Assembly (NCBI RefSeq): GCF_013778325.1
Contig: NZ_JACEIB010000006.1
Coordinates: 525,654-589,653, forward strand
Origin: Sphingomonas chungangi
GTDB lineage: Bacteria; Pseudomonadota; Alphaproteobacteria; Sphingomonadales; Sphingomonadaceae
Direction of reading: 5' to 3'
Length of the DNA: 64,000 nt
The stretch's first letter is position 1, and each line of letters starts with the position of its first letter. Of this stretch, positions 9,428 to 18,084 are shown one piece after another. The translations under genes and the position numbers were made by a program. The notes beneath the pieces are model-generated. The model made no database searches. It had not been told where the DNA came from and saw only the letters and a program-made list of their open reading frames with translations.

Positions 9428-10481
9428 TGATCTTGTCCTTCATATCGACCTGAATTTGCGAGGCAGACTTGCTCTCGATGTCACTGTAATATTCCGACAG
9501 ATCCATCCGGCTGAAGTCGAGCGCTTGAAACTCTTCGGCCGTGAAGCCACGGCAGTCGGGGTGCTTCACCGGACCCCAGCCGATAGCGTTGAAGTCCTTG
9601 AGCTGCGGACGACCCTGCTCCTGGATGATCCGGCCGAGCTTGGTATTGAAACAGCACTGGCTCTTCGCCTTCTGAATGCAGATGCCGAGTATCGAGGAGG
9701 CGCAATATTCGCCGACTTCGTGGCACATGCCCGAGCCCTTGAGCATGCCTGTCTCCATGTCTTGGCTATCGCAGCCCTGGAGCAGCGTCTCGATCATGAA
9801 GTCGATGGCGAGGCTGATCGCGATCGATGTCGGGTCGATCCCGACGATGATCGCATGCGCGCCGGCGCTCGCTGCCTGGCTCGCGGTCGCCCCGGCCTTG
9901 AAAGCGGCGTAGGCCGCCTTGATCCCGGTGAAGAGGTCTTTCGCGACTGTGATCTTGGTCGATAGCGACATGAGCGACGAGCCCATCCCGTCCTTCACGA
10001 TCTTGCCCTTGTCGGCGCAGCAATTCTGGAACGTGTCGAGCAAACCGGGCGGCCGGCACCGCAACGCCCGCCCGGAGAAAATCTGGATGTTGCCGAGGCA
10101 ATTGCCGTTCGCATCGACCTGGCCATCATTGGAGGCGCCGGGATCGTCGACGACCAGCTCGCTGACGATCGGGTTCTGGCCGGTGTCGATGCAGGCATTG
10201 GGCGAGCAAGTCGGCACCCCGCCCAAGGCTGCGGCCACGCATCCATATTGAGGTCCGAGCGGGCAGGCATATTGGCCGGCGGTGCCGATGGTGCAGCTGA
10301 CCTGCTGGATCGGGCACTGCCAGTTTCCACCGGCCATCGCCGTGCAGCTGGCGGTTTCGCCGGGATCGGCGGCGTCGCCATTGCCGTTCAGATCGACCGC
10401 GCAGATTTCCTCGGCCTGGGCGGGCAGGGTGATGAGCGTCGTCGCGGCAAGGAGGAGGGCGAGCGGCAGGTGTCGGATCAT
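9399..10481 (-). CDS. traN: TraN C-terminal part (separate secreted protein)
   Basis: Encodes 360 residues. It has its own signal peptide (MIRHLPLALLLAATTLITLPAQA) and many cysteines. The C-terminal half (FQNCCADKG, QCCFNTKLGRIIQEQGR, CRGFTAEEFQALDFSRMDLSEYY) matches the conserved end of TraN, the outer-membrane adhesin that stabilises mating pairs. The ATG at 10481 overlaps the stop of the upstream cysteine-rich gene (ATGA). TraN is normally one protein, so here it seems divided over two genes. Both would be exported separately and may assemble through disulfides. Confidence 0.87.
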   Translation of the reverse strand: MIRHLPLALLLAATTLITLPAQAEEICAVDLNGNGDAADPGETASCTAMAGGNWQCPIQQVSCTIGTAGQYACPLGPQYGCVAAALGGVPTCSPNACIDTGQNPIVSELVVDDPGASNDGQVDANGNCLGNIQIFSGRALRCRPPGLLDTFQNCCADKGKIVKDGMGSSLMSLSTKITVAKDLFTGIKAAYAAFKAGATASQAASAGAHAIIVGIDPTSIAISLAIDFMIETLLQGCDSQDMETGMLKGSGMCHEVGEYCASSILGICIQKAKSQCCFNTKLGRIIQEQGRPQLKDFNAIGWGPVKHPDCRGFTAEEFQALDFSRMDLSEYYSDIESKSASQIQVDMKDKINAYMQTIAP

Positions 10482-12421
10482 TGCACGCTCCCCGCATTGC
10501 AGGTGAGGTCGCTGCCGGCGAGCCGGACGCTCTGCATCATCACCGCGGCCTCGGGGAATTCGTCGAGGCAGCCGCAGGCGCTGACGACCTCCTCGCCAGG
10601 TCCGGCCGGACAGATAGTGTCGGTGCTGCCAACGCCTCCCGAACAGGTGTGGTAATAGACATTCCAACCGGTCGGGTCGTTCTGCTGCGATCCTGTCACC
10701 CCGACGGGCGCGGCCGCTGTGCTGGCGGCCGGCGCGCGCGTCTTGCAGATCGCTTCGCAGGCCGGGACCGCGGGTTCGCTTGGGCTACTGAACACGGCCG
10801 TCGTGGTGGTGACCGTGCCGTTCGCGCTCCTCGTCTGATCCGCGAGCAGGGTCTCGGTCGAATGATCGATGATGTAGGCGCCGCGGCTGAGATCGGGTGC
10901 CGCCGTGGTGCCGCTGTCAATGACGCAGCGATATTGGCGGTCGCGCTCGAAGAACGGTCTCGTCAGCGACAATGCGCAGCTGGCAGAGCCAAACTGGCGC
11001 GTTTGCGGAAGCGGGGTGAGCCCCGTGTGGACGCCGCCTGTGACGGTTGTGACGCCATCGACATCTTCGCTCAGCAACTGGCACTGGCTCTGGCCTTCAT
11101 AGCCCGAGCAGAGATCGGCCAGATCCTCGGTCGCCTCGCAGCCCGTATCGACCTCGATACGGACATCGAGATAGCCGCTCTTGTGGCTGCCATGCGCGTG
11201 GATGCGGGCATCGATCGTGACGGCGCCCTGGCGGAGCAGGGCCGAGAGATCGGTGTTCGGCGCAGCGCTGTGATCGTCACCGGTGCCGCAGTCGCTGGGC
11301 AGCGCGTCGGTCATCCAGGGACCTTCGCCGGCGGACGCGACGATCGTGCCGTTGACACGGGCCTGGAGGAAGTCGGCGGTCTGGATGTCGGTCAGCCGTG
11401 CCGAGACCAGCCGATCGGGCTTGGCAACGGTGAAGCGCCCGGTGAAGGTCGGCGGGGGATAATCGCAATTGCCCGTACCGCCGATCCGGTAGATGCGACA
11501 GCCGGCGCCGCAGATCGTCACGCTCTCGAATGAGCCGGTCGCGGTGACGATCTCGTCATAGGTCGGCGACGTCACCGTGACCTCGCGCTGAATTGTGCAG
11601 CTTCGTGTTTGAGCGACCTTTCCGGTGCCGGCGGGCGAGCCTTTCAGCATCTGGAAGATGCTGTTGCTAGACGCCTGAGATGCGGCATCGGCCTGGATCG
11701 CCGTCGGGTTGGACGCATAAGCCGTCTGCCCGACCGCCGGGCTCGATGCGCAGGATGTCGACTGAGCGCCGACATAGTCGATGACCGGCCCGTTGATGCT
11801 GGCCTGGGCGGCCCCGTAACGCGGATCGGCGGTGGTGAGCGCGCCGACGACACCTCCGCCGAGATCGCCGAGCACCGAGGGCATGTTGCTCCAGGCGAGA
11901 TCGTGGCCGCAGCTGTTGTTGATGCAATAGCAGCTGGTCAGGTTCGGCATGTCGACCTGGGTCAGCTTCAACGCGCCCGCGCCGTCGACCGCCCACTGGA
12001 AATCCTCGCACGCATCCCAGGTGCCGGGCGTGCACGAGATGATGCCGTTCGCGCAGATGCCCGAAACCGGCATCGGCAGCGTCAGCGCGGTATCGAAGCT
12101 GCCGTCGAAATTGGTGTCGCGACTGATCGTGACCGTGCCGAGATCGCCGGTCGCCGACGGCTGGACGAGCAGCTCCAGCCATTTTGCGCTCTTCTCGCAC
12201 GCGAGCGCGGCGGTGAAGCTGGTCTTGCCGTCGATCGTACTGATCGGCTGGCCGGAGAGGCCCGGTGTCACGACATTCTGGAGCAGTGAGTTGCTGTCCG
12301 ACGTTCGGGCGCGCGACGCGGCGGCGGCGGCCTGCGCCCGGTCGGCCATGCTCTGCGCGTGCGCGGTCGCGCTGCACCCAATCAGCATCAGGGCCACGGG
12401 AAGGCAGGGGCGCACCTTCAT
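10478..12421 (-). CDS. traN: TraN N-terminal part, cysteine-rich secreted protein
   Basis: Encodes 647 residues with a lipoprotein-like signal (ALMLIGCSATAHAQ). The protein is rich in Cys, with clusters such as SCYCINNSC, CGAGC and CEAICKT, and includes a segment typical of TraN middle regions (CTIQREVTVTSPTYDEIV). Its position directly before the TraN C-terminal domain gene and the coupled ATGA junction support its being the other half of a split TraN. The N-terminal segment probably forms the variable, surface-exposed part that meets the recipient cell. It is coupled upstream by ATGA to the small gene at 12418-12735. Confidence 0.82.
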   Translation of the reverse strand: MKVRPCLPVALMLIGCSATAHAQSMADRAQAAAAASRARTSDSNSLLQNVVTPGLSGQPISTIDGKTSFTAALACEKSAKWLELLVQPSATGDLGTVTISRDTNFDGSFDTALTLPMPVSGICANGIISCTPGTWDACEDFQWAVDGAGALKLTQVDMPNLTSCYCINNSCGHDLAWSNMPSVLGDLGGGVVGALTTADPRYGAAQASINGPVIDYVGAQSTSCASSPAVGQTAYASNPTAIQADAASQASSNSIFQMLKGSPAGTGKVAQTRSCTIQREVTVTSPTYDEIVTATGSFESVTICGAGCRIYRIGGTGNCDYPPPTFTGRFTVAKPDRLVSARLTDIQTADFLQARVNGTIVASAGEGPWMTDALPSDCGTGDDHSAAPNTDLSALLRQGAVTIDARIHAHGSHKSGYLDVRIEVDTGCEATEDLADLCSGYEGQSQCQLLSEDVDGVTTVTGGVHTGLTPLPQTRQFGSASCALSLTRPFFERDRQYRCVIDSGTTAAPDLSRGAYIIDHSTETLLADQTRSANGTVTTTTAVFSSPSEPAVPACEAICKTRAPAASTAAAPVGVTGSQQNDPTGWNVYYHTCSGGVGSTDTICPAGPGEEVVSACGCLDEFPEAAVMMQSVRLAGSDLTCNAGSVQ

Positions 12422-12735
12422 GATTCCTGGGCCTCGACCACGATGATCCTGCGGGTCGCCACCAGGAATCGAAGGTGGAGGTCACCATCGTCGGTGGCCA
12501 CGCGAAACATGGCCTTCGAACCGAAAAGGGTCAGCGCGGCCTTCGCCCGGACGGGGAGCTGAGGGGGCCTCTCCTCGCCCGGACGAGGGGGCGTGGCCGC
12601 GCTGACCGCGGGAATGGCATTGCCGGGGAGGGGCGTGGCCATTCCCGTTCCCCGCATGGATGCGTCGGCCTCATGGCCAAGGCGGGCAGACCAGAGTGGG
12701 CCGCATCCACACGGGAAAAGATGCAAGGGGCTCAT
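12418..12735 (-). CDS. Small unknown gene within the tra operon
   Basis: Encodes 105 residues, starting MSPLHLFPCGCGP. The ATG at 12735 overlaps the traU stop (ATGA) and its own stop overlaps the traN start (ATGA), which is the best evidence that this frame is translated. A longer open frame upstream runs inside traU and looks non-coding. The product has no signal peptide or membrane helix; the end (AMFRVATDDGDLHLRFLVA) looks like a short folded beta-rich unit. No family is recognised. Being locked between traU and traN, it probably serves conjugation. Confidence 0.65.
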   Translation of the reverse strand: MSPLHLFPCGCGPLWSARLGHEADASMRGTGMATPLPGNAIPAVSAATPPRPGEERPPQLPVRAKAALTLFGSKAMFRVATDDGDLHLRFLVATRRIIVVEAQES

Positions 12736-13745
12736 GGCGCCGACACTCCGGCGCAGCAGATCACCTTGTTGAAGAGCATGAACTGGGCGTTGTCGTGTGC
12801 CGGCGCGTGCATGGCGCTCGTCCAGAGCGAGCCGGCGCGTCCGATATTGACGCATTGGCCGCCCTTCACGGGCTCGAGCATCTGGAACTTGTAGCGGGAC
12901 TTCTTCCAGATCGGCGTCGGGATATCCGAGCAGCCATCCGACGAGCTGATTGTCGAGAGACCGAGCCTGCCCATCATGAACTGGCCGCGCGCGGCGAGGC
13001 CCGCCCAGGCCTCGACGCTGTCGTCGAAATGGATGTCGCCGCCCAGCGGATAGGTCGAGCCCCAGCTCCCCATGCACCAGAAGAGCGGGTCGAGCACCTT
13101 GCCGGCAGCCGCCGCCGCGCTGTCAGCCATGCAGGCGAGACCGGCAGCGGGGTTGCCGAACAGGATACCTTCGGGCTGGATGATCTCGCCCAATGTCTCC
13201 GACTGCCAGGTCGGCAGGATCTCGGTCATCAGCGCGACATCGAAACCCTTGGTCTCGAGGCAGGGCAGGTCGGTGAACATGTCGAGCATGGCCCAGACCG
13301 GCGAGATGTAATAATGCATCTGGGCGAACATCTTCCGGGTGTTCGTCCCGTCCGAGATGGACGACTGGCTGCCCTGCAGCTTGCCGTGGGTGGGCAGTAT
13401 GTCGGTGCCGAGCGCCATCATGCAGTAGGGCTGCGTGACGACATCGACCATCCGCGACGGCGACCAGAAGCTCACCTTCACGCCGAACCAGAAGGTCGCG
13501 CCCTTGCGGCAGGCACATAAGGGACTCTCGGAGGATTGAGCATCGAGCGCGGTCGAGAGCTTGTCGAACGTGCCGATCTTCACGCCCCCGATGGTGATAG
13601 GGAAGATGCAGGTCCACTGGACCTTGGTGATCGGATTGAAGACCGCGTCCGCGGGACAGGCCGAGGCATGCGCGGGAGCGAGCGGCGCCAGCCAGAGCGC
13701 AGCGGCGCCTGCCGCCAGGCGGAGCATGGAGGCGAGGCGGATCAT
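12732..13745 (-). CDS. traU: TraU, conjugative pilus assembly / DNA transfer protein
   Basis: Encodes 337 residues. The ATG at 13745 overlaps the traW stop (ATGA) and yields a signal peptide ending near APAHA. TraU features include CPADAVFNPITKVQWTCIFP, PLCACRKGATFWFG, GTDILPTHGKLQ and many conserved Cys residues. TraU is periplasmic; in F, traU mutants still make some pili but transfer DNA poorly. The following gene starts within the stop codon, so expression is coupled down the operon. Confidence 0.95.
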   Translation of the reverse strand: MIRLASMLRLAAGAAALWLAPLAPAHASACPADAVFNPITKVQWTCIFPITIGGVKIGTFDKLSTALDAQSSESPLCACRKGATFWFGVKVSFWSPSRMVDVVTQPYCMMALGTDILPTHGKLQGSQSSISDGTNTRKMFAQMHYYISPVWAMLDMFTDLPCLETKGFDVALMTEILPTWQSETLGEIIQPEGILFGNPAAGLACMADSAAAAAGKVLDPLFWCMGSWGSTYPLGGDIHFDDSVEAWAGLAARGQFMMGRLGLSTISSSDGCSDIPTPIWKKSRYKFQMLEPVKGGQCVNIGRAGSLWTSAMHAPAHDNAQFMLFNKVICCAGVSAP

Positions 13746-14398
13746 CGCGCCGTCCTCGACACCGGCGCCGGGGCGCGCTCGTCCAGCACCAGCTTCGTGC
13801 CGGCCTGCGATATGATGACCGGCGCGACGGTCAGGCCCAGGCGCTGGCGCACGGCGTCTTCGAGGATGAAGATCGGGCGGCCGACCTTCTGCGAGAGCGC
13901 GATCGGATCTGGGGACGGAGATGACCCTGAGGCGAGCAGGATCCAGTCGGTCGGCCTGGCCTCGTCCAGCGCCCAGCCGACCTCGCCGGCATGCACCACG
14001 ATCAGCCGCTGGGGCAGGCGCACATAGGTGAGCGGATTGAAGGTGAAGCCCTTCGGGTAAAGCACGCGGCCATCGGGCAGGCGGATGTCGTCGCCGAGCG
14101 TGTAGAAGGGCACGACGGTACGGACGGCATTCCGACGCGCGACCCCAAGCGCCGCGCTGCGCATCGCGGTCCAGTCCGAGCGCGGCCCGAACCTGCTCGT
14201 CATCGGCGGGAGCGATGCGACCTTGCCCTCGATCTCGCTCAGCGCATCGGGCTCGGCGATCGGCCAGGTCCGCCCGATCGTCGACGTTGCAGCCTCGGCT
14301 GGCAGGACCAGCGTGGCCGGCGCCAGCAGGAGCGCGGCGAGACCGGCGGCTTCGATCCATGCGGGCCGGGCCTGATGGGCGAGGGACGCGGCGATCAT
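13742..14398 (-). CDS. traW: TraW, pilus assembly protein
   Basis: Encodes 218 residues with an N-terminal membrane or signal segment (IEAAGLAALLLAPATLVLPAEAA). The TraW domain shows as IGRTWPIAEPD, then FYTLGDDIRLPDGRVLYPKGFTFNPL and VGRPIFILEDAVRQRLGL. TraW is periplasmic and acts together with TrbC in F pilus formation. The start overlaps the stop of the small membrane protein gene upstream (ATGA), and its stop overlaps traU. Confidence 0.94.
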   Translation of the reverse strand: MIAASLAHQARPAWIEAAGLAALLLAPATLVLPAEAATSTIGRTWPIAEPDALSEIEGKVASLPPMTSRFGPRSDWTAMRSAALGVARRNAVRTVVPFYTLGDDIRLPDGRVLYPKGFTFNPLTYVRLPQRLIVVHAGEVGWALDEARPTDWILLASGSSPSPDPIALSQKVGRPIFILEDAVRQRLGLTVAPVIISQAGTKLVLDERAPAPVSRTAR

Positions 14399-14613
14399 GA
14401 TTTCGGCCTCGCGAAGGCGCGTTCGCCGAAGACAGCGACGAGCAAGGTGGCGATCGAGAGCAGGACCAGCGTGGCCGCGATCGCCGCCAGCGTGCCGTCG
14501 AGCGTGGTCGCGTTGCCGAGCAGCAGCACGCTGGTCACGATCAGCAGCAGCTCGCCGCCGATCAGCAGGCGCGCCGTCCAGTTGGCCGGGCGTGTTGAGA
14601 GGACGCCCCTCAT
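14395..14613 (-). CDS. Small membrane protein in the tra operon (72 aa)
   Basis: The ATG at 14613 overlaps the stop of the preceding gene (ATGA), so it is preferred to the ATG 12 codons upstream. Two hydrophobic helices are visible (LLIGGELLLIVTSVLLLGN and LAAIAATLVLLSIATLLVAV), with a positively charged end. It lies between traC and traW, the place where F carries trbI, but F TrbI is longer and has one helix, so any relation is positional. Function unknown; likely an inner-membrane accessory of the transfer machine. Confidence 0.7.
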   Translation of the reverse strand: MRGVLSTRPANWTARLLIGGELLLIVTSVLLLGNATTLDGTLAAIAATLVLLSIATLLVAVFGERAFARPKS

Positions 14614-14945
14614 GCCTGCCTCCGGCGACGGACGCGAGACACGATCCATCCGGCGGCCCCGGACGCCAGGATCAGCACCCCGCCGCTTGCGAAGCAGGCA
14701 CCCGCGACGATGATCGCGCTGCGGATCACTTGGGCCCAGGACTGGTGGAGCGAGAAACCGGCGACCGCGACGAGCATGCCCATCATCAGCGTCTCGATCA
14801 GGATAAGCCGGATACGCCAGCGAAAGGCGTCTGCCTCTGCGCGGACCGCGACGCGCGCCTCGATGATCCGCTCCATCTCGTCCTCGCGCGCGAGGTGCAA
14901 CTGGAGCTGGTCGGGATGGGGATGAACCTGACCCATTTCTGTCAC
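14610..14945 (-). CDS. Membrane protein in the tra operon (111 aa)
   Basis: Starts within the traC stop codon (ATGA at 14942-14945). The first 45 residues are hydrophilic and helical (LHLAREDEMERIIEARVAVRAEADAFRW), followed by two membrane helices (ILIETLMMGMLVAVAGFSL and IRSAIIVAGACFASGGVLILA) and an Arg-rich end. This suggests a cytoplasmic helical head on a membrane hairpin. No family is recognised. With the 72-residue gene downstream it forms a pair of small membrane proteins translated together between traC and traW. Confidence 0.7.
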   Translation of the reverse strand: MTEMGQVHPHPDQLQLHLAREDEMERIIEARVAVRAEADAFRWRIRLILIETLMMGMLVAVAGFSLHQSWAQVIRSAIIVAGACFASGGVLILASGAAGWIVSRVRRRRQA

Positions 14946-17458
14946 TCCGCCGCGACCGGCAGCACCGGCTGCCCGAGGATGGAGGCTGGATCGATGCCGG
15001 CGAGCTCGCAGACCGCTTCGAGCGGCGATCGGCCGGCGCGGACCTTGGCCTCGAAGGCGGCGACCTCCTGGGGCGCGGACGTATTGATCCAGTAGGAGAA
15101 GGGATCGACGACGAGGCGCGCGATGCCCAAGCCCAGCGGCGAGTCGATGAAGACCTCGCTGTAATGCGGCTTGTTGTTGCGGACCGACTTCAGCAGGTCG
15201 AGCACGAAGCCCGAATAATCGAGGATCTTGTTGTCGACCGCCTTGTCGTAGGTCGAGCCCTGCAGCAGGAAGCGGGTCGCGGCATTCTCCAGGATGACCT
15301 GGCCGGTGCCGCCGAACAGCATCAGGTCGTTCATGCTCTGCAGCACGATCCCGAAGCTGCCCTGGTATTTTCGCGCGCGGCGATAGCCCTGCGCGAAGGC
15401 CTCGGCGAGCCGCGACAGGTCCTGACCTTCGGTCCGGGTCATGAACTGGGCGGCTTCGTCGCAGAGCACGAAGCGCGGCCGGTCGCGCTCCGAGAGGTAG
15501 AGTTCCTGCGTCAGCGCGTTCACCACCACCATGACGATGACGTTGAACAGGTCCGGCATGTTCTTGAGGCGCTCGAGCTCGAGCACGACGAATTCGTCAT
15601 GCGCGATGTCGAAGGTCGAGGGTCCGTTGAAATAATGGCCGTAGACGCCGTCGCTCGCGAAATCGCGCAGGTTGAAGGCGAGCTCGCGCGCGACGGGGAT
15701 CAGATGCTCGACCCGGTCGAGATCGCTAGCGGCGAATTCCGGGTAGGAGCCGAGCCAGGCGCGGACCGCGTCGATCCCTTCCTCGGCATGGCCTTCGTCG
15801 ATCGTCCACTGGACGGCCGACTTGAGCAGATTCCATTCCGAGGTGGTGACGCCCTTGCGGGTCGCGGCATTGGCCATCTCGGCGACGATCGCGACCGCCA
15901 TGCTGATCGCCGACTGGCGATCGTCGCCGTCGAGCGCGAGGCCGAGGTCGAAGGGGTTGAGGACGAGATGCTCCTCGCCCACGTCGATGTAGCGGCCCGA
16001 GCAGAGCGTGCAGAGCTTGCGGTAGCTTCCGCCGATATCGATGATCCGTATCAGCGCGTTCTGGGCAAAATATTGCAGGCAGAGATTGTTGAGCAGGAAG
16101 CTCTTGCCGGCGCCGCTCTCGGCCGAGACGACGAAATTGTAGTTGTTGATGCGTGGATCGAAGAGATCGAGCGTGACGAGCTGACCCTTGCGGCCGACAT
16201 AGAGGAGGGCGGGGCGGCCGCCGCCGCGGAAGTCGGTCTGGATCGGCGCCATCAGCACCGCGCTCTTCACCGGCATACGGAAATCACGTTCGAGGAGGCG
16301 CAGCGTCTTCCTGTCCGGATAGAGGCCGAAGGGGAGGCTCATCGGCAGGAGCACCGGGTTCAGGTAGCTCTCCTCCTGCATCATGAAGGGGAGCGGCTCG
16401 GACTCCCACAGCCGCTTTGCCCTGGCGGCCATCTCGCGGGCATGCGCGCGGTCGCGGCCGAACACCCAGAGCGTCGGGATCACGCGGACGAACTTGGAGG
16501 TGCCGGCCTCGTCCAGCACCCAGCCGATCTCCTCGATCTGCTTGCCGACCTCGACCGCGAAGCTGCCCGCCGCCTTCTGCGCCGACAGGATCTGGGCACG
16601 CTTGTGAATCTCGAACTGGCTGTGATCGAAGAGCACGTTGAGAGTCAGCAGGAAGGGACCGCCAATCTGGTCGCTGTCCTCGGACGAGCCACGCATGCCG
16701 CCGGTGAGCCGGTTGGCGCGCTCGGCGGTGATCCGGCGGGCGGGCGACTTGGGCGTCAGGCAGCGCGCGACATGGTTGCCGAGGAACAGCTCCGGCCCCT
16801 CGAACGACAGATCCGGCCCCGCATCGATGATCTGGCGGCGGATCGGTGGTGCAGCACCACCGTCGACGGGCTTTGCGGTGAACACGCCGGGTGCGTCCGC
16901 GTAGACGCCGTTGAAGATGCGACGATAGAGACTGACCGTTTCCTCCGCGGCCATGCGCCGGATACCGAGTTTGGCGAGCTGCTCCTCGACCTGGCGGCGC
17001 AGGTCTTCGTCTAGGGGCTTGGAAGCCTTGATTGACAGGAAGGTCCGAAAGTTGCGCAGTGGAATGCCGTGCAGCGCGCGAAGCCCGTGCCGACCGGCAT
17101 GGAGATAGTCGGCGGTGTGGCGCGCCGACGCCTGGATCAGCGGATCGTCACGGACCTTGAGATCCTGGTAGGCGTCGAGCGACGGCGCGATCAGCGGATC
17201 GGCGAAGCTGTGCAGCTGGAGCACCGTCCCTTCCGGGAAGTGGATATTGAGCAGGCCGAGCAGCGCCTGGTGAACGTGGCCGAACATGTAGGCTGACGGG
17301 ATCAGCTCCCACCCATAGCCCCAGCCGTCGTCGATGCAGAGGAATGCCTCCTCCTGCTCGCCCCAGGCGACCAGCGGCAGGTAATCGGAATAGCGATCGC
17401 GGGCGACAGAGCTGCGCAGGCGCGCGAGCGTCATGTCGCTGGTCTTCGCGGCGCTCAC
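14942..17458 (-). CDS. traC: TraC, conjugation ATPase (VirB4 type)
   Basis: Encodes 838 residues, close to F TraC. The GTG at 17458 overlaps the traV stop (GTGA); the open frame upstream is inside traV and looks non-coding. Walker A is SAESGAGKSF near residue 447; Walker B is RFVLCDEAAQF near residue 665. The N-terminal domain (YLPLVAWGEQEEAFLCIDDGWG) is the TraC/TraG-like N-terminal region. It is the cytoplasmic ATPase that powers pilus assembly and substrate movement at the inner membrane. Confidence 0.97.
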   Translation of the reverse strand: MSAAKTSDMTLARLRSSVARDRYSDYLPLVAWGEQEEAFLCIDDGWGYGWELIPSAYMFGHVHQALLGLLNIHFPEGTVLQLHSFADPLIAPSLDAYQDLKVRDDPLIQASARHTADYLHAGRHGLRALHGIPLRNFRTFLSIKASKPLDEDLRRQVEEQLAKLGIRRMAAEETVSLYRRIFNGVYADAPGVFTAKPVDGGAAPPIRRQIIDAGPDLSFEGPELFLGNHVARCLTPKSPARRITAERANRLTGGMRGSSEDSDQIGGPFLLTLNVLFDHSQFEIHKRAQILSAQKAAGSFAVEVGKQIEEIGWVLDEAGTSKFVRVIPTLWVFGRDRAHAREMAARAKRLWESEPLPFMMQEESYLNPVLLPMSLPFGLYPDRKTLRLLERDFRMPVKSAVLMAPIQTDFRGGGRPALLYVGRKGQLVTLDLFDPRINNYNFVVSAESGAGKSFLLNNLCLQYFAQNALIRIIDIGGSYRKLCTLCSGRYIDVGEEHLVLNPFDLGLALDGDDRQSAISMAVAIVAEMANAATRKGVTTSEWNLLKSAVQWTIDEGHAEEGIDAVRAWLGSYPEFAASDLDRVEHLIPVARELAFNLRDFASDGVYGHYFNGPSTFDIAHDEFVVLELERLKNMPDLFNVIVMVVVNALTQELYLSERDRPRFVLCDEAAQFMTRTEGQDLSRLAEAFAQGYRRARKYQGSFGIVLQSMNDLMLFGGTGQVILENAATRFLLQGSTYDKAVDNKILDYSGFVLDLLKSVRNNKPHYSEVFIDSPLGLGIARLVVDPFSYWINTSAPQEVAAFEAKVRAGRSPLEAVCELAGIDPASILGQPVLPVAAE

Positions 17459-18084
17459 GGCTTCTTCTCCGGAGCGGGCTTGAGACCCGTGGTCGGGAGC
17501 GTCGCCGGCAGATCCTCGTCGCCGGGTTTCTCGTGGACCTGGCCAAGGATGGGCGCCTGGGCAGCCTGGCTGGCCGGATCGACGAGGTAGTCGCCGACCA
17601 CCCACTCGGGCCGTTCGAGGATCGACCAGATATAGCGCGGCATGTAAAGCCGGTCCGGCCGCTGCCTGTCGGCATAAGGCAGGATCAACGTGCGGACCGT
17701 GCGCGGAGCTTTCAGCATCGGCGTCGCCGGCTGATCGAGCAGGCCACGAAGCTCCGCATAGATACTGTCGCGATAGCCGGCGAAGGCGGGCGGCGGCGGC
17801 GTTTTGCCATGCGGTGCCCTGGGCGATGCTGCAGCCTGATTGGCGCCGTGGGCGTGCAGCAATTTCTTGTCGTTCGTCACCGCCGGATCGGATGTCGATA
17901 CCCGGCCGGCAACGGCATCCTGGTACGCCTTGTCCGGCGAGATGCAGACGCCGTGGTCGCTGTTCTTGCAGCCGAACTTCTCCGGATAGGGCGACATGAC
18001 CGAGCCGACCGCGGCGCAGCCGCTGAGCATCAGCATTGCAAGCATGATGCTCGTATGGCGGGCAGATTGAGGGGAGCGGATCAT
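17455..18084 (-). CDS. traV: TraV, outer-membrane lipoprotein of the core complex
   Basis: Encodes 209 residues. The lipobox LMLSGC at about residue 22 marks a lipoprotein. The region SPYPEKFGCKNSDHGVC resembles the conserved TraV stretch with its Cys pair. TraV joins TraK and TraB in the outer-membrane core complex of F-type secretion. The ATG shares one base with the traB stop (TGATG). The Pro/Lys-rich C-terminus looks disordered. Confidence 0.9.
   Translation of the reverse strand: MIRSPQSARHTSIMLAMLMLSGCAAVGSVMSPYPEKFGCKNSDHGVCISPDKAYQDAVAGRVSTSDPAVTNDKKLLHAHGANQAAASPRAPHGKTPPPPAFAGYRDSIYAELRGLLDQPATPMLKAPRTVRTLILPYADRQRPDRLYMPRYIWSILERPEWVVGDYLVDPASQAAQAPILGQVHEKPGDEDLPATLPTTGLKPAPEKKP

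Noticed and set aside
15164-17014. Open frame of 616 codons antisense to traC
   Set aside because: Arg/Asp/Val-rich shadow of traC with no known motif; TraC Walker motifs lie on the other strand.
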